From positions 124,001 to 188,000 of the forward strand of contig JAFCMP010000379.1 of NCBI GenBank assembly GCA_017506865.1: a stretch of 64,000 nt of DNA, in the 5' to 3' direction. Below are positions 56,101-62,930 of the stretch, in pieces (the first letter of the stretch is position 1; the number at the start of each line of letters is the position of its first letter). The DNA comes from Tribonema minus (Eukaryota > Sar > Xanthophyceae > Tribonematales > Tribonemataceae). Position numbers and translations under genes: made by a program. Under the pieces are notes generated by a model, which had not been told where the DNA came from, searched no databases, and saw nothing but the letters and a program-made list of their open reading frames with translations.

Positions 56101-57622
56101 GCGGGGGGTGCTCTACTGGGCCATCATCCACGTGGCCGCTCTCGTGGCGCTCAAGGAGATCACTGCACGCTCCGCTTCAGGGCAGCTGACGTTCACCGCG
56201 GGGCAGCTCTTTACGCTGATGATTGAGGTATGTATGGTTGGCATGAGGTAGGTATGGTTGGCATGACGCATGGCGCTCAAGAAGATCTCGTCGCGCTCTG
56301 CGTCGGGGCAGCTGACGTTCACTGCGGGGCAGCTCTATACGCTCACGATTGAGGTATGTATCGTTGGCATGAGGTAGGTATGGTTGGCATGAGGTATGGT
56401 TGGCATGAGGTAGGTATGGTTGGCATGACTCGTGGCGATCACCGTGCGCTCCACGTCAGGGCAGCTGACGTTCACCGCGGGGCAGCTCTTCACGCTGATG
56501 ATTGAGGTGCGTTCGACTCGTGGCCAACTGCCGCAGATGTGGCGACCTTTCCATGCTGAACGCCCATGCCTCGAATGCTAAAAAGCTCGCACACTGAAGT
56601 CTTTCGACTACTGTGGATATGATGGCACTGCTTGACTCGTGGCCAATGACTGCAGCAGCGGCGACCACAGTTGTCGGTGAAAGGCGTTCAATTTGACGGC
56701 CAACCACACACCTTGTCACCTGGAGCTTTACGATATTTTGATGCGTTTCCATGTATGGTTGGCATGATGTAGATATGGTTGGCATGAGTATGTTTGGCAT
56801 GAGGTAGGTATGGTCGGCATGAGGCAGGTACGGTTGGCATGAGGTAGGTATGGTTGGCCGCGGGCCAGCTCTTCACGCTAATGATTGAGGTACCGTTGGG
56901 GACCAGGCGTAGAATGGGTACTTTTTGTCCGCCCCTCAAGCGGAAGTACATGGAGCGCTTTTTGCAAGCCCTCCGGGGAAGCCGGCAGCGTGCCAAATCA
57001 CACCTCGTGCTAACAGGCAGCCATTGAGTGTTAGGCATGGCTGCATTGAATGGCTTCATGTAGCATGCGCGGAAACACCTTGGGCTCGAGGGATTACACT
57101 TGCGGACGGAGGTTTGTGATTGTGCAACATGCAGGCATACAGCGACACGCTGGTTGATCGCCCATCATCTTCACATGCAGCTTCAACTGTATTTTTTTTG
57201 CGAACTGCACTTTGACGCTGCCCCTCTGCGCTTCCAGGAGGTGTTTGCAAAATTGAGAGCGTTGTGCACTGCAAATTTGCAATACAGAGGGCTACTGACA
57301 TTTAACTCTGCATCACCTCCTGCCGCTGCGCTGAGAGACTGACTCCGCACCACTGCAGATATAGCCGAGCGCAAAGCAACGCGCGCTTGTATGATGCTAG
57401 ACTCATGCACTGCACTGTGCTCACGACGCGCAACCACCGACATTCAAGCGCACAGCCGCACTCCCTCATTGCGCTTCCGTGACGCTCCGTTTGCCTCCGA
57501 CCGCGCAGATGTGGCTAGTGCGCACGGCGCTCATGGACTGCCTGGCGGCGCTGCGCGAAGGGCGGCGCGTCCGCCCGGCGGCGCGGCACATGCGCACCCT
57601 GCAGCTGGCGGCGCAGCGCTAG
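40120..57622 (+). CDS. 15-exon gene: GYF-type domain, Pro/Gly-rich linker, C-terminal membrane segments (708 aa)
   Basis: Exons 40120-40288, 41028-41228, 42289-42432, 43603-43790, 45109-45238, 46078-46196, 47447-47632, 49151-49366, 50253-50315, 51460-51571, 52421-52530, 53463-53638, 55536-55585, 56079-56227, 57509-57622. All 14 junctions match in phase and the total is 2,127 nt including TAG. Residues 1-23 look like a signal peptide. Residues 25-80 form a GYF-type module (GWFVLIPDGRPPQGPYSVQQ, LNEWVGQGVLPP). Residues 80-380 are disordered: Gly10, acidic patches (SEEEE, SEEDDE, HDDDDDQ), Pro8 and Pro10 runs. Hydrophobic segments lie near 435-467, 477-495, 547-590 and 630-645. GYF domains bind proline-rich peptides, so self- or partner-binding through its own Pro runs is conceivable (inference). 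Donors of exons 5, 10 and 11 are GC. The C-terminal part faintly recalls an ABC-exporter membrane domain (SGQLTFTAGQLFTLMIE), unproven. Confidence 0.7.
41540..42290 (+). repeat. Five decayed tandem copies of the 5' edge of exon 3
   Basis: Copies near 41543, 41673, 41813, 41973 and 42143 repeat the acceptor context (GATTGTGACAG) and exon start (GGCAATGAGAGCGAGGAGGA-CGACGAGGCGTGGCGCGAG). Each is then replaced by ...CATACAT... filler. The sixth, at 42289, is the full exon. The 41885-42125 part contains two nearly identical ~150-bp units. Confidence 0.85.
42289..42432 (+). CDS. Exon 3 of the GYF-domain gene
   Basis: Reads GNESEEDDEAWRERLRRQAY and GGRLAGSVAALKGSMLGML, phase 1 at both ends, donor CTAG/GTAGGT. 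Confidence 0.65.
   Translation, partial: AAMRARRTTRRGASACGARPTARRRGSWRGAGWQGRWQRSRAPCWAC
42649..42821 (-). mobile_element. SINE-like insertion, copy C, longest copy, perfect 13-bp target duplication
   Basis: On the complement it reads GGGCACATGGAGGAGGACGT...GGATCCCGAGATGCCATTTG... to GCGCGAGAATTATAAA, so it extends ~30 bp further 5' than copies A and B. Flanked by perfect TGTGTATGTACTT at 42636-42648 and 42822-42834. It lies in intron 3 of the GYF gene. Confidence 0.85.
43385..43510 (+). repeat. Partial copy of exon 4 with its acceptor
   Basis: Starts GATCAGGAATGGGGGGGTCC like exon 4 (ATCAGGAATGGGGGGGTCC) and repeats the proline-coding C-runs through CCAGCAGGGGGCGTGGCAGC, then stops. Confidence 0.8.
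43603..43790 (+). CDS. Exon 4 of the GYF-domain gene, proline-rich
   Basis: MGGSKRSRRPPPPARRPPPT, a Gln/Gly part, then a Pro10 run and AEDVPYD before donor GTGAGT. Phase 1 in, 0 out. Confidence 0.65.
45109..45238 (+). CDS. Exon 5 of the GYF-domain gene, proline-rich, GC donor
   Basis: EDTWPPPPPPPPGAPPGQSE then GYPSEGSAPPPPPPGAP; acceptor GCCCCCACAG, donor CCAG/GCAAGG. Phase 0 in, 1 out. Confidence 0.6.
45283..45403 (+). repeat. ~120-bp dispersed repeat, copy 2
   Basis: GAAAACGAATCAAAAGATTG...GTAGAGCTCTAGGTTACAAG...GTGGTCGCCGCTGCTGCAGC...CACGAGTCAAACAGTA. Lies 45 bp after exon 5 of the GYF gene. Confidence 0.8.
45841..45881. repeat. TA dinucleotide repeat
   Basis: Alternating TA runs, TATATATATACATG-type, repeated twice in intron 5. 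Confidence 0.85.
46078..46196 (+). CDS. Exon 6 of the GYF-domain gene
   Basis: Gly-rich start, then MPSGPDDKEIAEFLRAQAGG and HDDDDDQ. Acceptor GGCGTGCAG, donor CAG/GTGCCT. Phase 1 in, 0 out. Confidence 0.6.
46215..46325 (+). repeat. ~120-bp dispersed repeat, copy 3
   Basis: Same family as 45283, starting GGAAACGAAAGAG and ending GGCCACGAGTCAAACG, 20 bp after exon 6. Confidence 0.75.
47017..47039. repeat. C23 homopolymer
   Basis: Uninterrupted run of 23 C in intron 6 of the GYF gene. Confidence 0.9.
47447..47632 (+). CDS. Exon 7 of the GYF-domain gene
   Basis: Basic/Gly-rich: GGRPRGRDLPTDGLDLRDSG, then VNVKGLGGTGGDWLSEDT before donor GTGAGT. Phase 0 at both ends. Confidence 0.65.
47670..48030 (+). 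repeat. Four decayed copies of the 3' edge of exon 7 with its donor
   Basis: CTGAGCGAGGACACGGTGAG (or close variants) recurs near 47683, 47800, 47866 and 47988. Two copies also include GTCAAGGGCCTCGGGGGCAC. Each is followed by the same intron start (TGAGCGCTGCTG...CCCTAGGTATAGGG). Confidence 0.85.
48780..48925 (+). repeat. Two copies of the 5' edge of exon 8
   Basis: GCTACCAATGTATGCGCAAC...GCGTGCGCACGGCGGCGTCA...GGCGCCATCAAGTCCGTGTT, and a shorter ATGTATGCGCGATACTGCTG...CGCAGGGTGG, match the acceptor and start of exon 8. Confidence 0.75.
48983..49110 (+). repeat. ~120-bp dispersed repeat, copy 4
   Basis: GAAAACGAATAAAAAGATCG to GGCCATGAGTCAAACAGTAT, close to copy 2; lies 40 bp before exon 8. 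Confidence 0.8.
49151..49366 (+). CDS. Exon 8 of the GYF-domain gene
   Basis: 216 nt, phase 0: AMKSVFALPTKLFGRRSSSS, GRVVWLWPGERVMAAACAAA and ALPVAAALCGMGFADC. Start of the hydrophobic C-terminal half. Donor GACTGC/GTGAGT. Confidence 0.65.
49430..49745 (+). repeat. Three decayed copies of the 3' edge of exon 8 with donor
   Basis: Near 49450-49500, 49580-49630 and 49700-49740. The first has lost one base, the second carries TAA; both keep GGCATGGGCTT...GACTGC/GTGAGT and the following CTATACATGCCC intron start. Confidence 0.8.
50253..50315 (+). CDS. Exon 9 of the GYF-domain gene (63 nt)
   Basis: LLDLLGSVAIATPAYLAHLQ-Q, hydrophobic, acceptor TTGCCCCTGCAG, donor CAG/GTATAT; phase 0. Confidence 0.55.
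50618..50651. repeat. Interstitial telomere-like (TTAGGG)n
   Basis: Degenerate run of about five TTAGGG-type units in intron 9, opposite orientation to the tract at 3848. Confidence 0.8.
51460..51571 (+). CDS. Exon 10 of the GYF-domain gene, GC donor
   Basis: ECLQWALYVVAMAAAAAAAD-WLLRGALLPRSVTRAEQ, a membrane helix, donor CAAG/GCGAGT. Phase 0 in, 1 out. Confidence 0.6.
51572..51790 (+). repeat. Two copies of the 3' edge of exon 10 with GC donors
   Basis: GCTCCGTCACGCGCGCCGAC-CAAGGCGAGTC at ~51637-51668 and GCTCCGTTGCGTACGGCGAA-CACGGCAAGTC at ~51728-51760. Both keep a GC at the donor position and the same following intron sequence (GTAGG..TGCTG..). Confidence 0.75.
52421..52530 (+). CDS. Exon 11 of the GYF-domain gene, GC donor
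   Basis: LERALHDIGGGALALAPADT then ARIVGGAYSRTQQHLK; donor AAG/GCAAGT. Phase 1 in, 0 out. Confidence 0.6.
52615..52690 (+). repeat. Copy of the 3' edge of exon 11 with GC donor
   Basis: TGCATCGTGGGGGGCGCCTT-CTCGCGCTAGCAGCAGCAC then TTGAAG/GCAAGTCA; has an in-frame TAG. Confidence 0.8.
53463..53638 (+). CDS. Exon 12 of the GYF-domain gene
   Basis: LCGGLAALATAAAAAAFTWP and MDLIAAALALTYAVLGAEAL: two hydrophobic segments, then RATRDPPPVNDGFS and donor AG/GTGTGT. Phase 0 in, 2 out. Confidence 0.65.
53740..54280 (+). repeat. Three copies of the 3' edge of exon 12, each with a donor
   Basis: Near 53755-53801 (TRDLPLIDDAFA), 53935-53972 (ARDPPPVDNAFS) and 54228-54268 (ARDPPPVDDGFA), each followed by AG/GT at the same phase. 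The inter-copy DNA (GTGAGCGTTGACGCGTGTGC) is also repeated, plus a remnant at 54420-54510. Confidence 0.85.
55536..55585 (+). CDS. Exon 13 of the GYF-domain gene (50 nt)
   Basis: VPAHMQLVAAPAAFRQ between acceptor TATGTTCTGTCAG and donor CAAG/GTACGC. It is the one found that converts exit phase 2 of exon 12 to entry phase 1 of exon 14. Confidence 0.5.
56079..56227 (+). CDS. Exon 14 of the GYF-domain gene
   Basis: VGFVGTARGVLYWAIIHVAA-LVALKEITARSASGQLTFTA-GQLFTLMIE; acceptor CTCGCGCAG, donor GAG/GTATGT. Hydrophobic helix then an amphipathic stretch. Confidence 0.65.
56255..56895 (+). repeat. Three copies of the 3' edge of exon 14 plus a GGTTGGCATGA minisatellite
   Basis: Copies at ~56272-56353, 56430-56507 and 56858-56889 keep reading GQLTFTAGQLFTLMIE-like sequence and a GAG/GT donor. 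Between them AGGTATGGTTGGCATG-type units repeat more than eight times. Confidence 0.85.
56633..56750 (-). repeat. ~120-bp dispersed repeat, copy 5, inverted
   Basis: On the complement GGAAACGCATCAAAATATCG to GGCCACGAGTCAAGCAGTG, in intron 14. Confidence 0.75.
57509..57622 (+). CDS. Terminal exon 15 of the GYF-domain gene
   Basis: MWLVRTALMDCLAALREGRR-VRPAARHMRTLQLAAQR then TAG; acceptor CGACCGCGCAG, phase 0. Arg-rich cytosolic-type tail. Decayed copies of the end of this exon occur at 57630-57690 and 57835-57915. Confidence 0.55.
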   Translation: MWLVRTALMDCLAALREGRRVRPAARHMRTLQLAAQR

Positions 57623-57629
57623 CCGCCGC

Positions 57630-57920
57630 CGCGCTGCGCATGATGCAGCGGCGCAGCGCTAGCCGCCGCCGCTACGCATGATGCGACGTGCAGCGCTGGG
57701 GCGCAGTCTCGTGTCCGCTGTGCACCCGCGAAGAATGCGGCAATGTGGTTTAATGCGCTGCCGAACTCATGTTCGTCATGCCACGGCGCTCACCGCTGCC
57801 ACTGATGAACTCCCAAATCGGCGCGTACGCCCAACGGCGCGGCTGATGCGCGCGCTACAGCTGGCGCGGTGCAGCGCTAGCCTCCGCCGCGCTGTGCATG
57901 ATGCAGCGTGCAGCTATGGG
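57630..57920 (+). repeat. Decayed copies of the end of exon 15
   Basis: GCGGCGCAGCGCTAGCCGCC-GCCGC...CATGATGC recurs three times (57610, 57650, 57870) after the stop codon. Confidence 0.75.
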
Positions 57921-58009
57921 ACCCAGTCTCTCATCCGCACTGCTGCCAATGCGTTCAAACTTCACATGCGACCACAAGCCGCAGCCTACTTGAAGCCTGC
58001 CGGCGGAAT

Positions 58010-59216
58010 AATGCACAGACATGGTGTGGGCAGATCATGGGCTCTGGCGTCTCTGTTGTGCTGCTGTATAGCTTCCACGATTCCTTGAAGGTGCGCCGTG
58101 AGAGGCAGCAATGATGGACTTGAACAGCAGCAGTAAGTCACAATTTAACTCTGCACAAGCCCTAAGCAAGCGCGTTCGCCAACTCAAATGAATGCACTCG
58201 CATGGCGTACATCAAATGTCAGTCTGTCCATCATCATCATCATTTGGACATGCGGTCAGTTTTATGCGTAGCCAGAGAAAGGCTGGCAGATGTCACAAGT
58301 CTCACGATGGCGGTGATCTGATTTGGTCTCAGTGCGTTGTGCGCAGCTCTCGCCTGAATCCCAGCAATGTCACAAACTATGCCAGTGTGGCCAGTGTGAC
58401 TTGTGAAGCGGTTCTTGTGGGTGCATCCTTCCTTCCTGGTTGTGCGCTGACAATGAGACATGCACTGTCAATATTCTGATGGACCTTGGAAGGCGAGAGA
58501 CACATAATATATGCACTCAAGCTCAGCACTGAGGATGTTGAAGCTTGTGGGTTCAATTTACAATGAACTTCATATGTTGCAGTGCTTCAAAGTGTTTTGA
58601 GATGTGAGTATGCTACGATGGTGGCAAGTGGACATGCACACACATACTTGAGACTGTCACAGCAGCGCTTCTCTTCTGATGTTAGGAAACAGCCATCGTT
58701 TAGACCACGTAATCTGGCACCTTCTGCAGTTCAAGTGACCTGTCATGCTTCCATGAACATGTGCGAGAAAAGGACTGCAGGCAGCTTCAGCTCTGTGAAC
58801 AAGACAAATTGCTGACTTTTTCAGGGTCTGCAAAGGAAAAGAGTACCGTTGCTGATCATGTGCTCTATGATATGATTGCAATCGCTGCAAACAACCATGC
58901 TCCTCAACAACTGGCGTTACATCAATTCTAACATATTGCATGCAAAACAGTCGCCGCATGCAGGAACAAAAATCATGGGCAATGACGCAGGCTGTGTTAT
59001 CACGTCATACTTCAGCGCCTGTGATGTAATTTTTAGGGCAGTCAAGAATGAGGACACGACCCAGCGTAGCAGGCCTCCATGCATTACTAAGCACATCATC
59101 ACCCCATCCCCCCGCCCCACTGTCAGTGTTCGCACCAGCAGTCACTGGCGGATTGCGTTAAATCAGGGCACATTTGCTAGCCGCAGATGGGCATGTAGAT
59201 CTGGGCAACGGAGGCG
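58010..59216. other. Spacer, no supported gene
   Basis: Contains one exon-like stretch (58042-58090, IMGSGVSVVLLYSFHDSLK between CAG and GTGCGC) that could belong to a longer isoform of the GYF gene or be a relic. Otherwise nothing is supported. Confidence 0.4.
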
Positions 59217-60187
59217 ATGATGCTCTGCAAAGCAAAACTGGCGGCTGCAGCAACACCTCCAGCAGCGCTCGGAGCAGCAGCAGCGTCTGATTTCTGTCGC
59301 GACCTGGGTATGGTTCAGGACATGTCTGCAGCAGTGGCAGACGTTGGCGGATGCTGCAGTGCGCGCAGGCGATGCGCTACCCCCGAAATATCTTGTTGCG
59401 CAGCAGAGGGCGATTATGACGGCCAGCCTCATGGGAGTATTGCACATGGGCCACGTTGCCGGCTGTACAGCACCGCATACGTCAACCCTGCTGGTAGCGA
59501 GCGCATGTTGCGGCGTGCGGCAGAGGGGCGGCACCTTGCCGCGCTCGAGTGGCTCAACAGGCGCTAGCGCCCGCACCCGCCTGCTGTCACTCGTTGCAGG
59601 CACCGGTACGGTAGCGACCAGCTGCTGAAAGAGCTGCATCACAAGCGCAACACGTTCCCCATCGACGCTGCTGACCCAAGTTGCCGATTTGCCTTCAACC
59701 CCGCAGAGGCATGTGCAGTGATGGCGGAGGGAGGGCACCTAGCTGCCCTGCAGTGGCGCGCGGTAAGCGGTTTCCATGGGATGCGCGCACAGTCACCAAC
59801 GCAGCCAAAGGTGGGCATATGGAAGTTCTCGCCTTCGCGGTGGAGCACGGCTGCCGTGCCAATGCGGATGCGTGCACAGAAGCTGCCGCACACGGGCAGC
59901 TGGCTGCGTTAGTGATGCTCGAGAGCACAACTGGCCGTGGAACCACATGGCTGTGGTGCATGCTGCTCGTTGTGGACACATCAATGTGTTTGCATGGATG
60001 CTGCAGCATGGCTGTGAGATCGACAGCGACTCGCCGCACGTCTGCAACACGGCAGCATCCTACGGACGTCTGCCCATACTGCAGATGGCGTGAGAGCATG
60101 CATGCACATGGCAGGAGGCCACCTCCACACTCGCAGCAAGGGCAGGCCACTTGCATGTGCTGGAATGGGCAATCAACAACGGTTGCC
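59217..60187 (+). pseudogene. Decayed ankyrin-type gene, left arm of a palindrome
   Basis: Ankyrin-like units are readable across different frames: RMLRRAAEGRHLAALEWL, GGHMEVLAFAVEHGCRANAD, CGHINVFAWMLQHGCEIDSD and NTAASYGRLPILQMA. Frameshifts and stops separate them. From about 59575 the sequence is mirrored by the right arm. Confidence 0.7.
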
Positions 60188-60800
60188 CATGTGCAACCAA
60201 TGTTGATTGCCCACTCGAGTACATGCACGGGGCCTGCGTTTGCTGCCAGTGTGCAGGTGGCGTCCTGCCATGCGCATGCGCCATCTGCAGTATGGCCAGA
60301 TGTCGGTTGAACGCTGCCGTGTTGAAAACATGCGGCGAGTGGCTGTCGAGTTCACAGCCATGCTGTAGCATTCACGCGAACACGTCGATGTGTCCAAGAC
60401 GGACAGCCTTCACGTAGCGGAGCGGTTCCACGGGCAGTGGTGCGCTGGCAGCAACACAAACGCAGGCAGTTGCCCGTGTTCGTGTTCCGCAGCTTCTGTG
60501 TATGTGTCCGCATTGCGTCTTCCAATGCAAAAACGAGAACTTTCATGTGTCCGCCCTTGGCTGCGTTGTTGACGGTGCGTGCATCCTAGGGCAACCGCTT
60601 ACCGTGGGCCCACTGCAGAGCAGCAGCAAGATGCCCTCCCTCCGCCATCGCAGCACATGCCTCCGCGGGCTTGAAGGGCAGTGGGCAAGCGTTCCCGCCA
60701 GCGTCGATGGAAAACCTGTTGCGGCGCAGCTCTTCCAGTACCTGCATGCTACCGGTGCCTGCAACTGGTGTGCCTGCAACTAGTGACAGCGGCGAGTGCC
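60188..60800 (-). pseudogene. Inverted copy of the ankyrin pseudogene, right arm
   Basis: The complement repeats the left arm in order at about 75-80% identity by eye, including MLQHGCELDSHSPHVFNTAA. The centre is near 60188, where GGGCAATCAACAACGG faces CCAATGTTGATTGCCC. Confidence 0.75.
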
Positions 60801-60810
60801 AGAGACTAAG

Positions 60811-61275
60811 AACTCTCCAGGACTCCCTGAGAATGCGTTACCTGCCCTCTGCGGCGTCTGCCAATGGCTTCCAGTGCTGCAGATGCGGAGCAGGAATTGC
60901 TATGCAGGCGCTTGCCGCTTCAGACGGGCTAGAGCTGTATTGTTGAACCACCATACCACCTTGATCAAATACTTCTGCTTGCTGTTCAGCGCTAATGCCG
61001 GAGCAACGAGTGTGAAGAACCTCATGCCCAGTCTTGAGGGCAGTGGCGCCTCAAGAGCATGGATAGCTGCTGTCCTTTGACGCATGCCGCACCGCGTCCT
61101 CGCTGGAGACAGGTTTCGTGCTATACTGCGAGCTAGCCACCCACTTCAGGAAAGCGAGTTCGGCCAATCCCTGTGGAAATAGAGCGCATTGTCTGTGCCC
61201 ACTGCGGCGTCTGCTTACGGCTCCCAATACTGCAGATGGCAAAGCATGGCTGAGATCCTCACCCATGCTTGCCGC
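60811..61275 (+). pseudogene. Further ankyrin-unit fragments
   Basis: Two short direct fragments related to the unit around 60045-60090: GCGGCGTCTGCCAATGGCTT-CCAGTGCTGCAGATG near 60855 and GCGGCGTCTGCTTACGGCTC-CCAATACTGCAGATGG near 61205. Confidence 0.6.
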
Positions 61276-62930
61276 TCATACTCTCCGTGTGTGACACTGT
61301 GAGGCTCCTGTCTCCGCCTTCAACCCGTGTGACTCTCCTTTTTCTGCCTTCAACGTGTGACTCGCCACCGTCGTAACGCTGCTTAAGCTACGTGCTCTCG
61401 TCTTTCTGCTGTGAATGTTTTTGGTAGTGAGGCAGCTGCCTGCATGTCTCGCACCAAGGATGTGGTTCGCGCCATGTGCTTGTGGGGCATTCGATGATCG
61501 GCTTGGGCACAGCTTTGTGCAGGTATCAATTTTCAACGAGAGTAGGGGGCTGAACAAACACGAATGCAGCTGCCTAGTTTGGTCATCACAACTGAGAAAC
61601 TTGAAGTTGAGGACACCTTGGCGCGCAATACAACAGCGACTTGCACCAACGCAAACGATGCACTGTTGATTGGTGTCGGTGGATCGCAGTTTCATTTATT
61701 TGAAGAGAGCGATGTTGACACATTCAAATAAAGTTGCACGTCAACACACACTTTTCATTTTACACCAGGAGACAATTTAAACCATCACATGGTCCCACTC
61801 ACCAGGGACAGAATTGAAGGCGGGGGCGACATAAGACGGTCAATTCAATGCAGTGTCAATCACGTGCGCACGCACGCAACAGCTGCAGGCAAAGATTCGG
61901 TGTCCTCCGAAGTAGGTGATCGCAGATGCAAGGCATGCAGTTCATGCAGCAATGTCAAGCAACTTCAAGGGTCAGTAGCAGCACGCGACTCACGCGAGGA
62001 CAGAGAAGCACACGCGCGCAGCGGCGCGCAGCCCGGACAGCAGTAGCATTTAAAAGAAGCGCGGAACCGTTGGAAACAACGCATAGAGCGGCACACAGGG
62101 AGCGCTGATTGTGCGCACAGTGCCAAATCCGACTCCTTCCGTAACCTCCTGGGGGAGTGAGTGTTGGGTGTGTCTTGCATTTGTGGGCCACGACAGCCAC
62201 AGTTGCATGCTCAGGCCCCCCTTTGGCGCCCTCTGGCGTCTTGAGGGGGGATGGCAAGGGCAGTCTTGAGATGCACTGGCAACCTCGTCAACGGGGCTCC
62301 ACCTGCCGTGCGCACGATTGAGCAGTGAGGGACGCACATTGTGGAGTTGGTAATGCAAGGTGCAGAATACGTGTCGAGAATTTCATCGGGCTGTGCTTCA
62401 AGCCAGCAGGCCCGCACGTGTTGCGCGGCAATGGCAGCTTCATTGAAATGATTATGCAGTTCACGTGCAGAATCAGAAGCAGCACCAACTTTGCGCGCGT
62501 GCGTGCGTGTGCGTGTGCGTGTGTGTGTGTGTGTGTGCGTGCACGCGGGCGCATGTAATGTTGCGTAAGCGGGCGCTGCGTTTCAGGCACATTGACGTTT
62601 TCCGGTCACAGGGGCTCTGCCCGACTGCCATTGCCGTTTCAGCCGAACTGGACCATGAGCGTGTTACCTGAGGCAGAGCAGACTCGCAGTCGACCAGCTT
62701 CTGTAAGGTTGAGAGCATGCGGTATGCACAATATCACATCCACTGAGTGCCTGCCTGGTTGCAAAAAGAGATTTGCAGTAGGAAGCCGAAATTGAGGGTA
62801 GATGGTATGCGCAGGGCACAGCCATTAGACTACATACATATGTGGCCAAATCATAAGCTGCGGTTCCTCACCGTCCTCAGAAGTATGGCCATCATTGCAT
62901 ACGCGGTCCGCGGCTTCCTCCCATTGCCAG
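61276..62930. other. Spacer, no supported gene
   Basis: Open frames of 60-140 codons on both strands show no motif or paired splice sites. A (GTGTGC)n/(GT)n microsatellite lies at 62500-62540. Confidence 0.5.

Noticed and set aside
56079-57622. Firm call of an ABC transporter membrane domain
   Set aside because: Only a short GQLTFTAGQLFTLM-like stretch fits; no nucleotide-binding domain is found downstream.
60900-61085. Short ORFs between ankyrin fragments as small genes
   Set aside because: They have no start context or motifs and overlap pseudogene debris.
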